Assembly: GCF_014235785.1 (NCBI RefSeq)
Contig: NZ_CP060137.1
Location: forward strand, 248,001 to 312,000
DNA: 64,000 bases
Direction: 5' to 3'
DNA from: Bacillus sp. PAMC26568
GTDB lineage: Bacteria; Bacillota; Bacilli; Bacillales; Bacillaceae
Numbering within the stretch: the stretch's first letter is position 1; each line of letters opens with the position of its first letter. The translations under genes were made by a program, and so were the position numbers. The notes under the pieces are model-generated. The model made no database searches. It had not been told where the DNA came from and saw only the letters and a list, made by a program, of their open reading frames with translations. Of this stretch, positions 24,941-33,949 are shown one piece after another.

Positions 24941-25690
24941 ATGGAAGAAACAATCAGTTTGAAAGAACTGTTTCAAACCTTAAAGAAACGTCTTTCTCTC
25001 ATTATTATTATCATGGCAATCGCCGCAGCCACTAGCGGAATTATTAGTTACTTTATTCTAACTCCCATCTATCAATCTTCTACCCAAATTCTCGTGAATC
25101 AAGCAAAAAGTGATCAGCAGGCATTCAACCCTGGAGAAGTGCAAACCAATCTTCAATTGATTAATACGTATAACGTAATTATTAAAAGTCCTGCGATTTT
25201 AGATAAAGTCATTAAACAGTTAGATTTAAACATGACAAGCGGACAGCTAAACGAAAATGTTGCTGTAGCGAGTGAGCAAAATTCACAAGTTGTCACTATT
25301 TCTGTGCAAGATGAAGATCCTAAGCAAGCAGCAGAAATTGCAAATTCAATTGCAACTGTTTTCCAAAAGGAAATTGCAGCAATTATGAACGTAGATAACG
25401 TAAGCATTCTATCAAAAGCTGATTTAGGTGTAGATCCTTCACCAATTAAACCAAAGCCCGTATTGAATATAGCTATAGCAATAGTTGTGGGTCTAATGAC
25501 AGGTGTGGGACTAGCGTTTCTTTTAGAATACCTAGATAACACGATTAAAAATGAGCAAGACATTGAAAAACACTTAGGCTTGCCAGTATTAGGGGCAATT
25601 ACCCGCATTGATATGGAACAAGAAATGAAAGATCAAAAGACAGCAGGAAATAAGATCACTAGAACAAGAGGTGAGTCCATTGGCTCGTAA
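24941..25690 (+). CDS. ywqC: Chain-length determinant/tyrosine-kinase modulator YwqC
   Basis: A 249-residue Wzz-type membrane protein with two membrane helices (about residues 19-40 and 172-195) enclosing an extracellular loop. The second helix follows the proline-rich [10 protein letters not shown], and a cytoplasmic tail [26 protein letters not shown] contacts the kinase in this family. It stimulates the BY-kinase YwqD and helps set polysaccharide length. ATG at 24941 is chosen for ATGGAGGTC just upstream (24929-24936); the ATG inside that site is not used. TATAAT at 24892-24897 may be the -10 of the operon promoter. It overlaps ywqD slightly. Confidence 0.93.
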   Translation: MEETISLKELFQTLKKRLSLIIIIMAIAAATSGIISYFILTPIYQSSTQILVNQAKSDQQAFNPGEVQTNLQLINTYNVIIKSPAILDKVIKQLDLNMTSGQLNENVAVASEQNSQVVTISVQDEDPKQAAEIANSIATVFQKEIAAIMNVDNVSILSKADLGVDPSPIKPKPVLNIAIAIVVGLMTGVGLAFLLEYLDNTIKNEQDIEKHLGLPVLGAITRIDMEQEMKDQKTAGNKITRTRGESIGS

Positions 25691-26378
25691 AGATCGTAAA
25701 CAAATGTTTCAATTGCAAAGCAGAAGTTTAGTTTCGATGACTACACCTAAATCACCAATAGCTGAGCAATATCGCACAATCCGCACAAACATACAGTTTT
25801 CAACGGTAGATGAAGAAATAAGCTCTATGATTGTTACCTCTGCCGGTCCAGGTGAGGGAAAATCAACAACTGCAGCAAATCTTGCAGTAGTGTTTGCACA
25901 ACAAGGAAAAAAAGTTCTTTTAATAGATGGAGATCTGCGTAAACCAACTGGACACTATACCTTCAAGGTTGATAATCATGTAGGACTTACTAATATATTA
26001 ACGAGACAATCTACCTTAAGCCAAGCTGTAAAATATACAGATCAAGATAATCTATATATTTTGACTAGTGGTCCAATCCCTCCGAATCCTTCAGAACTTC
26101 TAGCATCTAAAGGGATGAGACAACTAATTGAAGATGCTAAAAGAGAGTATGATTTCGTATTATTTGATACTCCACCAGTTCTTGCGGTAACGGATGCACA
26201 GATTCTCTCAAATGCGGTTGATGGAGTTGTCCTTGTAGTAAGCAGCGGGAAAACAGAGTTAGAATCAGCAAAAAAAGCAAAGGATGCTTTAGTACAAGCG
26301 CAAGCTAAAATCCTTGGAACGGTCCTTAACAACAAAAAGCAACAGGATAGTCAATATTATTATTACGCAACAAAATAA
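25680..26378 (+). CDS. ywqD: Bacterial tyrosine kinase YwqD
   Basis: A 232-residue BY-kinase. Walker A is [10 protein letters not shown] (residues 54-63), Walker A' [11 protein letters not shown] (79-89), Walker B FVLFDTPP (about 154-161), and a C-terminal tyrosine cluster YYYYATK is the autophosphorylation site. In B. subtilis YwqD phosphorylates UDP-glucose dehydrogenases and Ssb, coupling EPS precursor supply and DNA metabolism. TTG at 25680 is the likely start (AGAGGTGA upstream, MARKDRKQM...); GTG at 25671 is the alternative. It overlaps the ywqC stop by 11 bases. Confidence 0.93.
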   Translation: MARKDRKQMFQLQSRSLVSMTTPKSPIAEQYRTIRTNIQFSTVDEEISSMIVTSAGPGEGKSTTAANLAVVFAQQGKKVLLIDGDLRKPTGHYTFKVDNHVGLTNILTRQSTLSQAVKYTDQDNLYILTSGPIPPNPSELLASKGMRQLIEDAKREYDFVLFDTPPVLAVTDAQILSNAVDGVVLVVSSGKTELESAKKAKDALVQAQAKILGTVLNNKKQQDSQYYYYATK

Positions 26379-26450
26379 ATGATTATTCGACAAAATACAC
26401 CTCTTTTGGACTAGTTCTTTTTATGGTATTATCTCAAAGTATTATAAATG

Positions 26451-26482
26451 TATAGGTATTATTGTGTTTCATAATACCTATA
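26451..26482 (+). other. Perfect 12-bp inverted repeat upstream of ywqE
   Basis: TATAGGTATTAT (26451-26462) and ATAATACCTATA (26471-26482) with an 8-base loop TGTGTTTC. No T-run follows, so it is not a classical terminator. It may be an operator or an RNA hairpin influencing ywqE, which starts 26 bases later. Confidence 0.55.
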
Positions 26483-26507
26483 CGATTAACAATAGGCGGT
26501 GGTTCTT

Positions 26508-27272
26508 ATGATTGACATTCATTCACATATTTTACCTGATGTAGATGACGGTGCTGACAGTTATGAAGAAGCAATACAAATTGCAAAAGCAGCTGTTAGT
26601 GAGGGAATTACAACGATTATTGCCACACCTCATCATCAGAATGGAAAATATATTAATAATAAACAAAGTATTCTCCAAAAAGTTGAAGAACTAAAACTAT
26701 TATTAAAAAAAGAAGATGTTCCTCTATCGATTTTGCCAGGACAGGAAACAAGAATTCATGGAGATCTGCTAATTGAACTGGAAAATGATCTTATTCTGCC
26801 GCTAAACCACACAAACTACGTATTTATAGAGCTGCCTTCAGGACATGTACCAAGGTATACAGAACAAATGCTTTTTGATATCCAAATGAAGGGTCTCACG
26901 CCAATTATCGTCCATCCCGAACGAAACTCAGAAATCATTGAAAACCCTGATCTTCTATATAAGCTCGTCAGTAAAGGAGCTTTGACACAAATTACGGCAT
27001 CTAGTATTACAGGGCATTTTGGAAAGAACATTAAAAAATTCACACTCCAACTTATTGAAGCTCAGCTTACTCATTTCTTAGCTTCGGACGTTCACGGCCT
27101 AAAAAACCGTCCTTTTCGTATGTCTAATGGGTATGATGTTCTTAATAATGAATTCGGTAGAGATGCTGTATACCATTTTAAAGAAAATGCAGAGTTGCTA
27201 GTCAAAGATTTGACTGTTTATAAAGTAGATCCAACAAGGATTAAGAAAAAGAAGTTTTTAGGTATTTTTTAA
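26508..27272 (+). CDS. ywqE: PHP-type tyrosine phosphatase YwqE
   Basis: A 254-residue metal-dependent phosphatase of the PHP fold (CpsB/YwqE family) that removes phosphate from YwqD and its targets. The metal ligands are in DIHSHILPDVDDG (His5, His7, Asp14 region), ATPHH, PGQET, HPERN and SDVHG. The ATG at 26508 follows ATAGGCGGTGG; a GTG at 26499 lies inside that site. It follows ywqD by 129 bases with a palindrome between, and is followed by a structured leader (27279) before gtaB. Completes the kinase-modulator-phosphatase trio seen in many capsule loci. Confidence 0.93.
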   Translation: MIDIHSHILPDVDDGADSYEEAIQIAKAAVSEGITTIIATPHHQNGKYINNKQSILQKVEELKLLLKKEDVPLSILPGQETRIHGDLLIELENDLILPLNHTNYVFIELPSGHVPRYTEQMLFDIQMKGLTPIIVHPERNSEIIENPDLLYKLVSKGALTQITASSITGHFGKNIKKFTLQLIEAQLTHFLASDVHGLKNRPFRMSNGYDVLNNEFGRDAVYHFKENAELLVKDLTVYKVDPTRIKKKKFLGIF

Positions 27273-27278
27273 GCATAT

Positions 27279-27392
27279 ACTGGTGATGCCTCCTCCACCA
27301 TTATCAATGGAGGCACTCGGCTGCATTGTGGGTGAAAAGACCTTAGACGCTTGTCGTCATAGGTGTGGTGTGAGGTTGGGTTCGATGCCCAT
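27279..27392 (+). ncRNA. EAR-like (eps-associated RNA) antitermination element
   Basis: A GC-richer, structured stretch of ~110 bases in an AT-rich operon, between ywqE and gtaB. Visible helices: TGCCTCC/GGAGGCA (27287-27293 with 27309-27315), GACG/CGTC (27346-27349 with 27355-27358), TGGG/CCCA (27377-27380 with 27388-27391). EAR RNAs in Bacillales lie in biofilm/capsule operons, near the kinase genes, and let polymerase pass terminators in the long downstream operon. Position and size fit. I recognise it by context and general pattern, not by alignment. An AT-rich hairpin follows. Confidence 0.68.
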
Positions 27393-27398
27393 TATTTT

Positions 27399-27455
27399 TA
27401 AAATATAAATCTAGTTTCTTTATCATATAGAGCAACTAGATTTATATTTTATCAT
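27399..27455 (+). terminator. AT-rich 18-bp hairpin after the EAR-like element
   Basis: Arms 27399-27416 and 27434-27451 are perfectly complementary (TAAAATATAAATCTAGTT) with a 17-base loop, followed by a T-poor tail TCATCCATTTTTTA. It may be a conditional terminator that the EAR-like RNA overcomes, or a processing site. Confidence 0.5.
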
Positions 27456-27485
27456 CCATTTTTTAATAGAAGGGGAATGTGATCA

Positions 27486-28367
27486 TTGAAAAAAGTAAGA
27501 AAAGCGATTATTCCAGCAGCTGGGCTAGGTACCAGATTTTTACCTGCTACAAAAGCTATGCCAAAAGAGATGCTTCCCATTGTAGATAAACCAACGATCC
27601 AATACATAATTGAAGAAGCAATAGAATCAGGAATTGAAGATCTCATTATCGTGACTGGTAAAGGTAAAAGGGCAATTGAGGATCACTTTGATCATAATTT
27701 TGAGCTTGAACAAAATCTCATAGAAAAAGAGAAGTATGACCTTTTGGAAAAGGTTAGACATTCTTCTGGAATTAATCTTCATTATATAAGACAAAAAGAA
27801 CCTAGAGGATTAGGCCATGCAGTATGGTGCGCCAGAAAGTTTATTGGAAATGAGCCTTTTGCAGTATTGTTAGGTGATGATATTATACAGGCCGAAACAC
27901 CTTGCCTGAGACAGTTAATCTGTGAATATGACAAAATAGGTTCTTCGGTTATTGGAGTTCAAACAGTACATTATGAACAAACACATCGCTATGGAATTAT
28001 CGATCCTTTGAACAAAAAAGGTAAATTATATCAAGTTAATAGATTTGTTGAAAAACCGAAGCAAGGTACTGCACCTTCTAATTTAGCGATCATGGGAAGG
28101 TATATCTTAACTCCTGAAATATTTAATTTGTTAGAAAAACAGGAAACAGGAGCTGGTGGAGAAATTCAGTTGACTGATGCCATACAAAGTTTAAATGAAC
28201 TGCAAGCGGTATATGCATTTAACTTTGAGGGCACTCGGTATGATGTCGGAGAGAAATTTGGCTTTATTCAAACAACAATAGAATTTGCACTGCAGCAAGA
28301 TGAATTGAAAGAGGATCTCATAGGTTTAATGCAAAATCTGATAGAAAAAGAAAGTCTTAAATTATAG
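27486..28367 (+). CDS. gtaB: UTP-glucose-1-phosphate uridylyltransferase, EPS-locus copy
   Basis: A 293-residue nucleotidyltransferase making UDP-glucose from UTP and glucose-1-phosphate. Signature [26 protein letters not shown] at the N-terminus (activator/UTP loop, shown here in part: [18 protein letters not shown]), [13 protein letters not shown], and the catalytic-site VEKPKQ with [12 protein letters not shown] start at 27486 after AGAAGGGG. It differs from the second copy at 62213 throughout, so it is a paralogue, not a recent duplicate. First protein gene after the EAR-like leader; supplies UDP-glucose for GalE and the EPS transferases. Confidence 0.93.
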   Translation: MKKVRKAIIPAAGLGTRFLPATKAMPKEMLPIVDKPTIQYIIEEAIESGIEDLIIVTGKGKRAIEDHFDHNFELEQNLIEKEKYDLLEKVRHSSGINLHYIRQKEPRGLGHAVWCARKFIGNEPFAVLLGDDIIQAETPCLRQLICEYDKIGSSVIGVQTVHYEQTHRYGIIDPLNKKGKLYQVNRFVEKPKQGTAPSNLAIMGRYILTPEIFNLLEKQETGAGGEIQLTDAIQSLNELQAVYAFNFEGTRYDVGEKFGFIQTTIEFALQQDELKEDLIGLMQNLIEKESLKL

Positions 28368-28390
28368 GGGATAAGGAAGGAACGTAGAAA

Positions 28391-29071
28391 ATGTCAGAAT
28401 GGGCAAAAAATAACACTGGTCACTCCTCATATAATCAAACAATCGTTGATCTTGGAGTTACGACTCCCACATATAAAATTATGAAACGAGCAATAGATGT
28501 AGTAGGAGCTCTTATAGGAATTTTATTATTATGTTTCTTCTTTATACTTGTAGCGGTGGTTATTAAACTCGAGGATCCAAAAGGTCCAGTGTTTTTCATT
28601 CAAAAACGCGTTGGGAAAAATGGCGAAATATTTAACATGTACAAATTCAGATCAATGGTCAGTGACGCAGAAGAAAAATTGAATGATTTACTAGCAATGA
28701 ATGAAGTATCTGGAGCAATGTTTAAAATGAAAAACGATCCGAGGGTTACAAGGGTTGGGAGGATAATTAGAAAAACTAGTATTGATGAATTGCCACAGCT
28801 TTGGAATGTATTAAAAGGAGAAATGAGTTTAGTAGGACCAAGGCCGTCACTGCCTAGGGAAGTTGTTGAATATAATAATTATCAAAAGCAACGTTTACTA
28901 GTTACACCGGGTTGTACAGGTCTATGGCAAGTTAGTGGACGAAGTAACGTCGGATTTGAAGAAATGGTAGAGCTAGACATTAAATATATTAAAAATAAAA
29001 CAATTATTTTTGATATTAAAATAATTTTAAAAACTGTATTGGTTTTAATAGGGTCTAGAGATGCTTTTTAA
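28391..29071 (+). CDS. Initiating undecaprenyl-phosphate sugar transferase (bacterial sugar transferase family)
   Basis: A 226-residue membrane-bound phosphoglycosyl transferase (WcaJ/EpsL/CpsE catalytic-domain type). One membrane helix at about residues 36-60 is followed by the cytoplasmic domain: FFIQKRVGKNGEIFNMYKFR, SMVSDAEE, the catalytic Asp-Glu pair in TSIDELPQLWNVLKGE, then SLVGPRPSLPREV and TPGCTGLWQVSGR. It transfers a sugar phosphate to undecaprenyl phosphate, the first committed step of the repeat unit. It lacks the long multi-helix N-terminal half of WbaP/CpsE, so it is the short form. GATAAGGAAGG precedes the ATG; the gtaB stop is 23 bases upstream. Confidence 0.9.
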   Translation: MSEWAKNNTGHSSYNQTIVDLGVTTPTYKIMKRAIDVVGALIGILLLCFFFILVAVVIKLEDPKGPVFFIQKRVGKNGEIFNMYKFRSMVSDAEEKLNDLLAMNEVSGAMFKMKNDPRVTRVGRIIRKTSIDELPQLWNVLKGEMSLVGPRPSLPREVVEYNNYQKQRLLVTPGCTGLWQVSGRSNVGFEEMVELDIKYIKNKTIIFDIKIILKTVLVLIGSRDAF

Positions 29072-29112
29072 AAAATAATATTTTTATACTAAAATGAATA
29101 AAAGGTGAGCTA

Positions 29113-30294
29113 ATGAACATTTATGTATACAATTGCCCAAATACATTTAACTACGGTTCGATGATGATGGGAGAAAACTTTATTAGTTATTTTAATAAAA
29201 TAACTGGTGGGGAAAATATATATTACGTAGAAACAGAAGATGAAATTAATATAAATAGATTAAAAGAAGCTACGAATTCCAATGAAATCTATGGGGTTAA
29301 AATGGATGCGTTATTTAGAGAAGGGTCAAGTAAATATGATTATCTTTTAGGCTATTTAAAAACTAAAAAAGTTACTTCTGAATTGTTAGATAAAATTGAT
29401 CTAGTGGTGGTATTAGGTGGAGATGACTTTACAGAAGATTATGGTTGGAGAGGTCCTGTTATTAATGCAATAAAGTTTAATATATTAAGAAGATATGATG
29501 TTAAAGTAATTATGCTAGGACAAACAATGGGACCATATCTATCTTTTAGAAAGTATGTTATGCAGCACCTGTTAAAAAAAATAGATAAGATTTATCCAAG
29601 AGATCCCAAAACATATAAATATTTAAAAGAACTTGGATTAGAAAATATTAAAATTACAGATGACCTGGCTTTGCTCCCTCTATCAAAACAAACAAAAAAA
29701 GAGCGGACTAGAGAATATATTACATACTGCCCAAGCGAATTAATTTATAGATATTCAAAAACTGGAAGTAGAGAAGATTGGATTAATTATAATCTATTCA
29801 TGATCGAAACACTTATGAATAGATATCCTGATAAGAAATTAGTTCTTTTAGCACATGTATTAAAACCTGAAAATGTAGACGACAGGATTGTCGCAACAGA
29901 ACTCTATGAACTTGTGAAGGATCAATATCGAGAAAGAATTATTCTTTTGAATAATGAAATGTATCCTTATGAAGTTAGAGAGTATATTCAACAATCATTA
30001 GTTACAATTTCAAGTAGAATGCATCCTGTTATTTCATCAATTCAATGTGAGATCCCTTCAATTGCTTTGTCTTATAGTACTAAATATTGGGGGATTATAG
30101 GAGAAAGATACAGTTTAGAGGACTTTATTATTGATGTAAGATATTTAAATTATAAAGAAATGAAAGATAAATTCAATGAGATATTAATTAAGATAGATTC
30201 CAGATCCGATGAAATAATTGATAAAATGAAAGAAAAAAATAATGCTGCACATCAGGTAATTCAACAAACATTAATTGAAATGAAAAATCTCTAA
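29113..30294 (+). CDS. Polysaccharide pyruvyl transferase family protein
   Basis: A 393-residue soluble protein. The N-terminal half has MNIYVYNCPNTFNYGSMMMG and the Rossmann-like VVVLGGDDFTEDYG and VIMLGQTMGP; the C-terminal half carries YPRDPKTYKYLKELG and SSRMHPVISSIQCEIPSIAL. This arrangement (G.GN.G..., ..GG.., S.R.H....A...P) is that of the PF04230 family, which adds pyruvyl ketals or, in some members, acts as a glycosyltransferase-like enzyme. It uses PEP and would give the polymer a negative charge. AAAGGTGAGC is the ribosome site. From here to about 37 kb base composition is clearly more AT-rich. Confidence 0.87.
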   Translation: MNIYVYNCPNTFNYGSMMMGENFISYFNKITGGENIYYVETEDEININRLKEATNSNEIYGVKMDALFREGSSKYDYLLGYLKTKKVTSELLDKIDLVVVLGGDDFTEDYGWRGPVINAIKFNILRRYDVKVIMLGQTMGPYLSFRKYVMQHLLKKIDKIYPRDPKTYKYLKELGLENIKITDDLALLPLSKQTKKERTREYITYCPSELIYRYSKTGSREDWINYNLFMIETLMNRYPDKKLVLLAHVLKPENVDDRIVATELYELVKDQYRERIILLNNEMYPYEVREYIQQSLVTISSRMHPVISSIQCEIPSIALSYSTKYWGIIGERYSLEDFIIDVRYLNYKEMKDKFNEILIKIDSRSDEIIDKMKEKNNAAHQVIQQTLIEMKNL

Positions 30295-30386
30295 TAAGGT
30301 AGAATTTTTTAAGGGGAAAGTAGAATTATTTACTATTTCTTATTAATACTTTCTTAATCTTGATAATCGAGAGAGGAATTTGATTT

Positions 30387-31406
30387 ATGAAACATATGTT
30401 AAAAAAGTATACTCCACAAAGAATAAAGGAGTTGGTTTATAAAGCGCGAGAAAGTAAATTATACGTATTGTTAACTTTTTTGGGTGATTATCTATATGAT
30501 TTATTAAATTTCCTTAAATATTCTGCAGTTTTTAATAGAACAAAATCTCAAGAACATTTTCAAGGAAGTTTAATTTATTATTATCATAAAATTGAAAAGG
30601 GTCTTGCTTTACCAACACCAAGAGTTGGATTTGGTAAGGAGCATGTAAACTATTTAACAAAATTGGTGGAGAATTATTCTCGTAAATATGAATGGGATGA
30701 AACATCTATAATTGCTTTGAATTGCTTAAATTCTTACTATGAGTTTAATAAAGATAATGGTTTAGATTTATATCATTTATATGAAAAGTTAAATAAATTG
30801 TCGAGTTCAGTTCCTCCTACTAAAAGAATTAAAACTGGAGGCGTTTTAAAAATTAGTAGAGATGAAGTTGTTAATCAAACTATTGATTTTAAAAAATTCG
30901 CTAATTCTAGATATAGTATTAGAAATTTCTCTCCTGAAAAAGTACCTTTGAAATCTATTGAAGAAGCAATTGAAATTTCTCAAAAAACTCCTTCTGTATG
31001 CAATAGACAAGCTTCAAGAGTATATGTATATCAAAATGACAATATCAAGAATGAAATTCTTAAATATCAAAATGGAAATGCCGGTTTTGGAGAATCAGCA
31101 AGTAGTATTTTATTAGTAACTTCAAAATTAGAATACTTCACAGGCCCTCATGAAAGAAATCAATCTTATATTGATGGTGGTATGTATGCAATGTCCTTAA
31201 TTTATGCATTGCACTCGATGGGAATAGGAACTTGTCCTTTAAATTTAGCTTTAGGAAGTAAAATAAGTAAAAAACTAAAAAAAGCTGCTAATATACCAGA
31301 ATCAGAAACTTTGGTTATGATGATTGCCGTGGGAAATATTCCTGATAAATTAAAAGTTGCTGTTTCACATCGTCGAAAAGCAACAGATGTTATGAAAGTC
31401 TATTGA
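30387..31406 (+). CDS. Nitroreductase-family protein in the EPS locus
   Basis: A 339-residue protein. The first ~150 residues are helical (YLYDLLNFLKYSAVF, HFQGSLIYYYHKIEKGLALP). From about 165 comes the nitroreductase fold: FKKFANSRYSIRNFSPEKVP (FMN-binding loop), EEAIEISQKTPSVCNRQASRVYV, GFGESASSILLVTS, and SLIYALHSMGIGTCPLNLA (second FMN strand). FMN-binding and two subunits are expected. It lies next to a pyruvyl transferase and flippase, an arrangement recurring in capsule loci; the substrate is unknown and the redox activity may be lost. GAGAGAGG precedes the ATG at 30387. Confidence 0.82.
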   Translation: MKHMLKKYTPQRIKELVYKARESKLYVLLTFLGDYLYDLLNFLKYSAVFNRTKSQEHFQGSLIYYYHKIEKGLALPTPRVGFGKEHVNYLTKLVENYSRKYEWDETSIIALNCLNSYYEFNKDNGLDLYHLYEKLNKLSSSVPPTKRIKTGGVLKISRDEVVNQTIDFKKFANSRYSIRNFSPEKVPLKSIEEAIEISQKTPSVCNRQASRVYVYQNDNIKNEILKYQNGNAGFGESASSILLVTSKLEYFTGPHERNQSYIDGGMYAMSLIYALHSMGIGTCPLNLALGSKISKKLKKAANIPESETLVMMIAVGNIPDKLKVAVSHRRKATDVMKVY

Positions 31407-31438
31407 TTTTACAATTTGATTAATAATGAGTTGACATT

Positions 31439-32947
31439 ATGAATGGGAAACAATTAAAGGTAGCAGCTTTTTTATCTTATACGGCTATATTAATGCAAAA
31501 TGGTATTAATTTAGTTTTCACTCCTTTTCTCTTAAGAATTGTTGGTAAAGCGGAGTATGGATTATATGCTTTAATAGGTTCATTTGTAGGATATTTAACA
31601 ATGCTGGATTTTGGTATTGGTAATACGGTAACAAGATATATTTCTCAATATAAAGAACAAAACAAAAAGAAAGAAGAAGAAAACTTAATTGCAATCTGTT
31701 TGCTAATTTATGCAGTAATATCCATTATTATCCTTTTTATAGGTGTAATAATACATGTGAATCTAGATGTTATTTTTCGTAACGGATTAACTGCTAACGA
31801 AGTAGATAGAGCTAAAATTATGTTTGCATTATTATTGGTCAATGTTATTTTATCTCTTCCAGTAAATATTTTTAATGCAGTCATGCAAGGCTATGAAAAA
31901 TTCATAGTTATAAATATAAATTCAATAATTAGAGCAGTATTAGCTCCAGTAGTGATAACTATATTATTGTTAATAGGATATAAAACGATTGCTATTATAG
32001 TTGTAAATACAATACTTAATATGCTACTCGGAATTTTTAATACACTGTATGTCATGTTATATTTAAAATTAAAGCCGAAACTACATTTTTTAAATAGAAC
32101 ATTTATAAAAGAACTATTTCATTATTCATTTTTTGTATTTTTAGGGGCAATTGTGGATCAGATTTATTGGCGCACGGGTCAGGTTATTCTTGGTATGAAA
32201 GAAAGTGCAGCTTCAGTTGCTGTTTATTCAATTGCCATTCAATTTTGTATGTACTATATGACATTTTCTACAGTTATTTCTGGTATGTTATTTCCAAGAA
32301 TTAATCAATTGGTTGCGCGTAAAGCTAGTAATGAGGAACTATCAAACTTTTTTGCTAAAACAGGAAGAATCCAGTTGCTTATTTTAGGGTTTATTCTAGG
32401 AGAATTCATTATTGTAGGTAGAGATTTTATTATAATTTGGGCTGGGCAGGAGTATGAAAATGCTTGGATTTATTCACTTATCATTATGCTTCCCTTAACT
32501 ATCCCTCTTATTCAAAATACAGGAATAGGTATTTTACAAGCGAAAAATAAACAGGTGTTTAGATCATTGTTATATTTAGCAATAGCTCTCATTAATTTAG
32601 TAGCCAGCTTTTTACTTGTAGAGAAATTTGGATCAATAGGTATATCCTTAATTACATCAGTTTGTCTCATCTTTGGAAATATAATTATAATTAATCTGTA
32701 TTATCATCATAAGATCAAATTAAATATAATATATTTTTTAAGATATAATTTTAAAAGCATATTTTTCATTTTAGGATCAATTTTATTATCATTAGTGATA
32801 ATAAAAAATGAGATTTTAGTTAATGAGTATTTAAATATTATCCTAAAAGGATTTATCTTTTGCTGTATTTACCTTTTAATTATCTGGACTTGGGTATTTA
32901 ATAAACAAGAGAAGCAGAAGATAATTAGAAGGATTAATAAAGGATAA
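31439..32947 (+). CDS. Wzx-type polysaccharide flippase
   Basis: A 502-residue membrane protein with about 12-14 hydrophobic segments, typical of the polysaccharide transporter family (MATE/MVF fold). The N-terminus GINLVFTPFLLRIVGKAEYGLYALIGS and the signature YRQVILG-like YWRTGQVILGMKESAASVAVYSIA region match Wzx proteins. It moves undecaprenyl-linked repeat units across the membrane for polymerisation by the Wzy-type protein at 34920. The ATG at 31439 is preceded by a weak site (TGAGTTG). Sequence diverges between loci, so an exact relative cannot be named. Confidence 0.86.
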   Translation: MNGKQLKVAAFLSYTAILMQNGINLVFTPFLLRIVGKAEYGLYALIGSFVGYLTMLDFGIGNTVTRYISQYKEQNKKKEEENLIAICLLIYAVISIIILFIGVIIHVNLDVIFRNGLTANEVDRAKIMFALLLVNVILSLPVNIFNAVMQGYEKFIVININSIIRAVLAPVVITILLLIGYKTIAIIVVNTILNMLLGIFNTLYVMLYLKLKPKLHFLNRTFIKELFHYSFFVFLGAIVDQIYWRTGQVILGMKESAASVAVYSIAIQFCMYYMTFSTVISGMLFPRINQLVARKASNEELSNFFAKTGRIQLLILGFILGEFIIVGRDFIIIWAGQEYENAWIYSLIIMLPLTIPLIQNTGIGILQAKNKQVFRSLLYLAIALINLVASFLLVEKFGSIGISLITSVCLIFGNIIIINLYYHHKIKLNIIYFLRYNFKSIFFILGSILLSLVIIKNEILVNEYLNIILKGFIFCCIYLLIIWTWVFNKQEKQKIIRRINKG

Positions 32948-33022
32948 AGGAATAATCTTGTTAAAAATATTAACTACGGTATTTCAATAAACCCTAAATT
33001 TACAAAAAAATGGAGAAAATAA

Positions 33023-33934
33023 ATGTCTAAGGTTTCTATTATTGTTCCTATTTATAATAAAGAAAAGTATATTTCAAAAACGATTAGTAGTGTTTTGAAT
33101 CAAACTTATAACAATTTTGAATTGCTTCTAATTAATGATGGCTCAACTGATAAGAGTGAAGATATTATACTCAAATTTGTAAAAGAAGACTCAAGGATAA
33201 AATACATTAAGCAAGAAAATCAAGGTGTTTCAGCAGCTAGAAATAAAGGTATTGATGCTGCTAAGGGAGATTATATTAGTTTTCTAGATGCAGATGATCT
33301 TTACCATAAACGATTTGTTGAATTAATGTTAAGAGAAATAGAGAATAAAAATGTATGTTATTGCGGCTCATATGTAATTAAAAATAATAGAGTTAAAAAA
33401 GTTAAAAATAACTTTATCACAGGGAATATTTTAAGGGACTATTTACTTGGACGCTGTAATCCTAATATGAATTCTTGGATGATAAATAAAAGATTCTTGA
33501 AAAAAAACAATATTCGATTCATTGAGGATCAAAAATGGGGAGAAGATATGAGTTTCTTTTCAAAATTGACTTTTCATGATCACCAGGTTACATGTGTAAA
33601 TGAATATTTAACTTATTATCATTTAGATGTTGACGGTTCTTTAAGTGAAAATAATATTGAGAAAGTTTTTGAAGAAATTGAATGGTTGACTGAAATTAAG
33701 TCATATGTGATTAAGAATTCATTCAATAAATATGATTATAGTGGTGTGATTCAAGCAATCGATACGTATCGAATTCCCGCTTTTTTAATTCAACGATTAT
33801 ATGTAAATAAAAATATTGTTGAAACAGAAAAATATAATAGGATAAAAAAAGAAGTAATGGTCTATATAGATAAATTCAAATTGAATAATGGGAAAAAAAG
33901 TATTAAAGCATGGTTATATAAAATCAAAATATAA
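33023..33934 (+). CDS. Family 2 glycosyltransferase
   Basis: A 303-residue GT-A fold enzyme. VSIIVPIYNKEKYISKTISSVLNQTY at the N-terminus (trimmed: SIIVPIYNKEKYI), LLINDGSTDKS and the DxD motif DADDLYH (about residues 90-96), then ENQGVSAARNKGID, are the hallmarks of EpsJ-like GT2 enzymes. It uses a nucleotide sugar and a lipid-linked acceptor on the inner face of the membrane. No membrane segment is seen. AAAATGGAG is the ribosome site. The gene lies 75 bases after the flippase gene and 15 bases before the next glycosyltransferase. Confidence 0.92.
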   Translation: MSKVSIIVPIYNKEKYISKTISSVLNQTYNNFELLLINDGSTDKSEDIILKFVKEDSRIKYIKQENQGVSAARNKGIDAAKGDYISFLDADDLYHKRFVELMLREIENKNVCYCGSYVIKNNRVKKVKNNFITGNILRDYLLGRCNPNMNSWMINKRFLKKNNIRFIEDQKWGEDMSFFSKLTFHDHQVTCVNEYLTYYHLDVDGSLSENNIEKVFEEIEWLTEIKSYVIKNSFNKYDYSGVIQAIDTYRIPAFLIQRLYVNKNIVETEKYNRIKKEVMVYIDKFKLNNGKKSIKAWLYKIKI

Positions 33935-33949
33935 AGGATAGTCAAAAAT

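Noticed and set aside
27279..27392. tRNA- or tmRNA-like look (GGTTGGGTTCGATGCCC)
   Set aside because: The TTCGA-type loop is present, but no acceptor stem, anticodon arm or CCA-end layout can be formed; the place in an EPS operon fits an EAR-like leader better.
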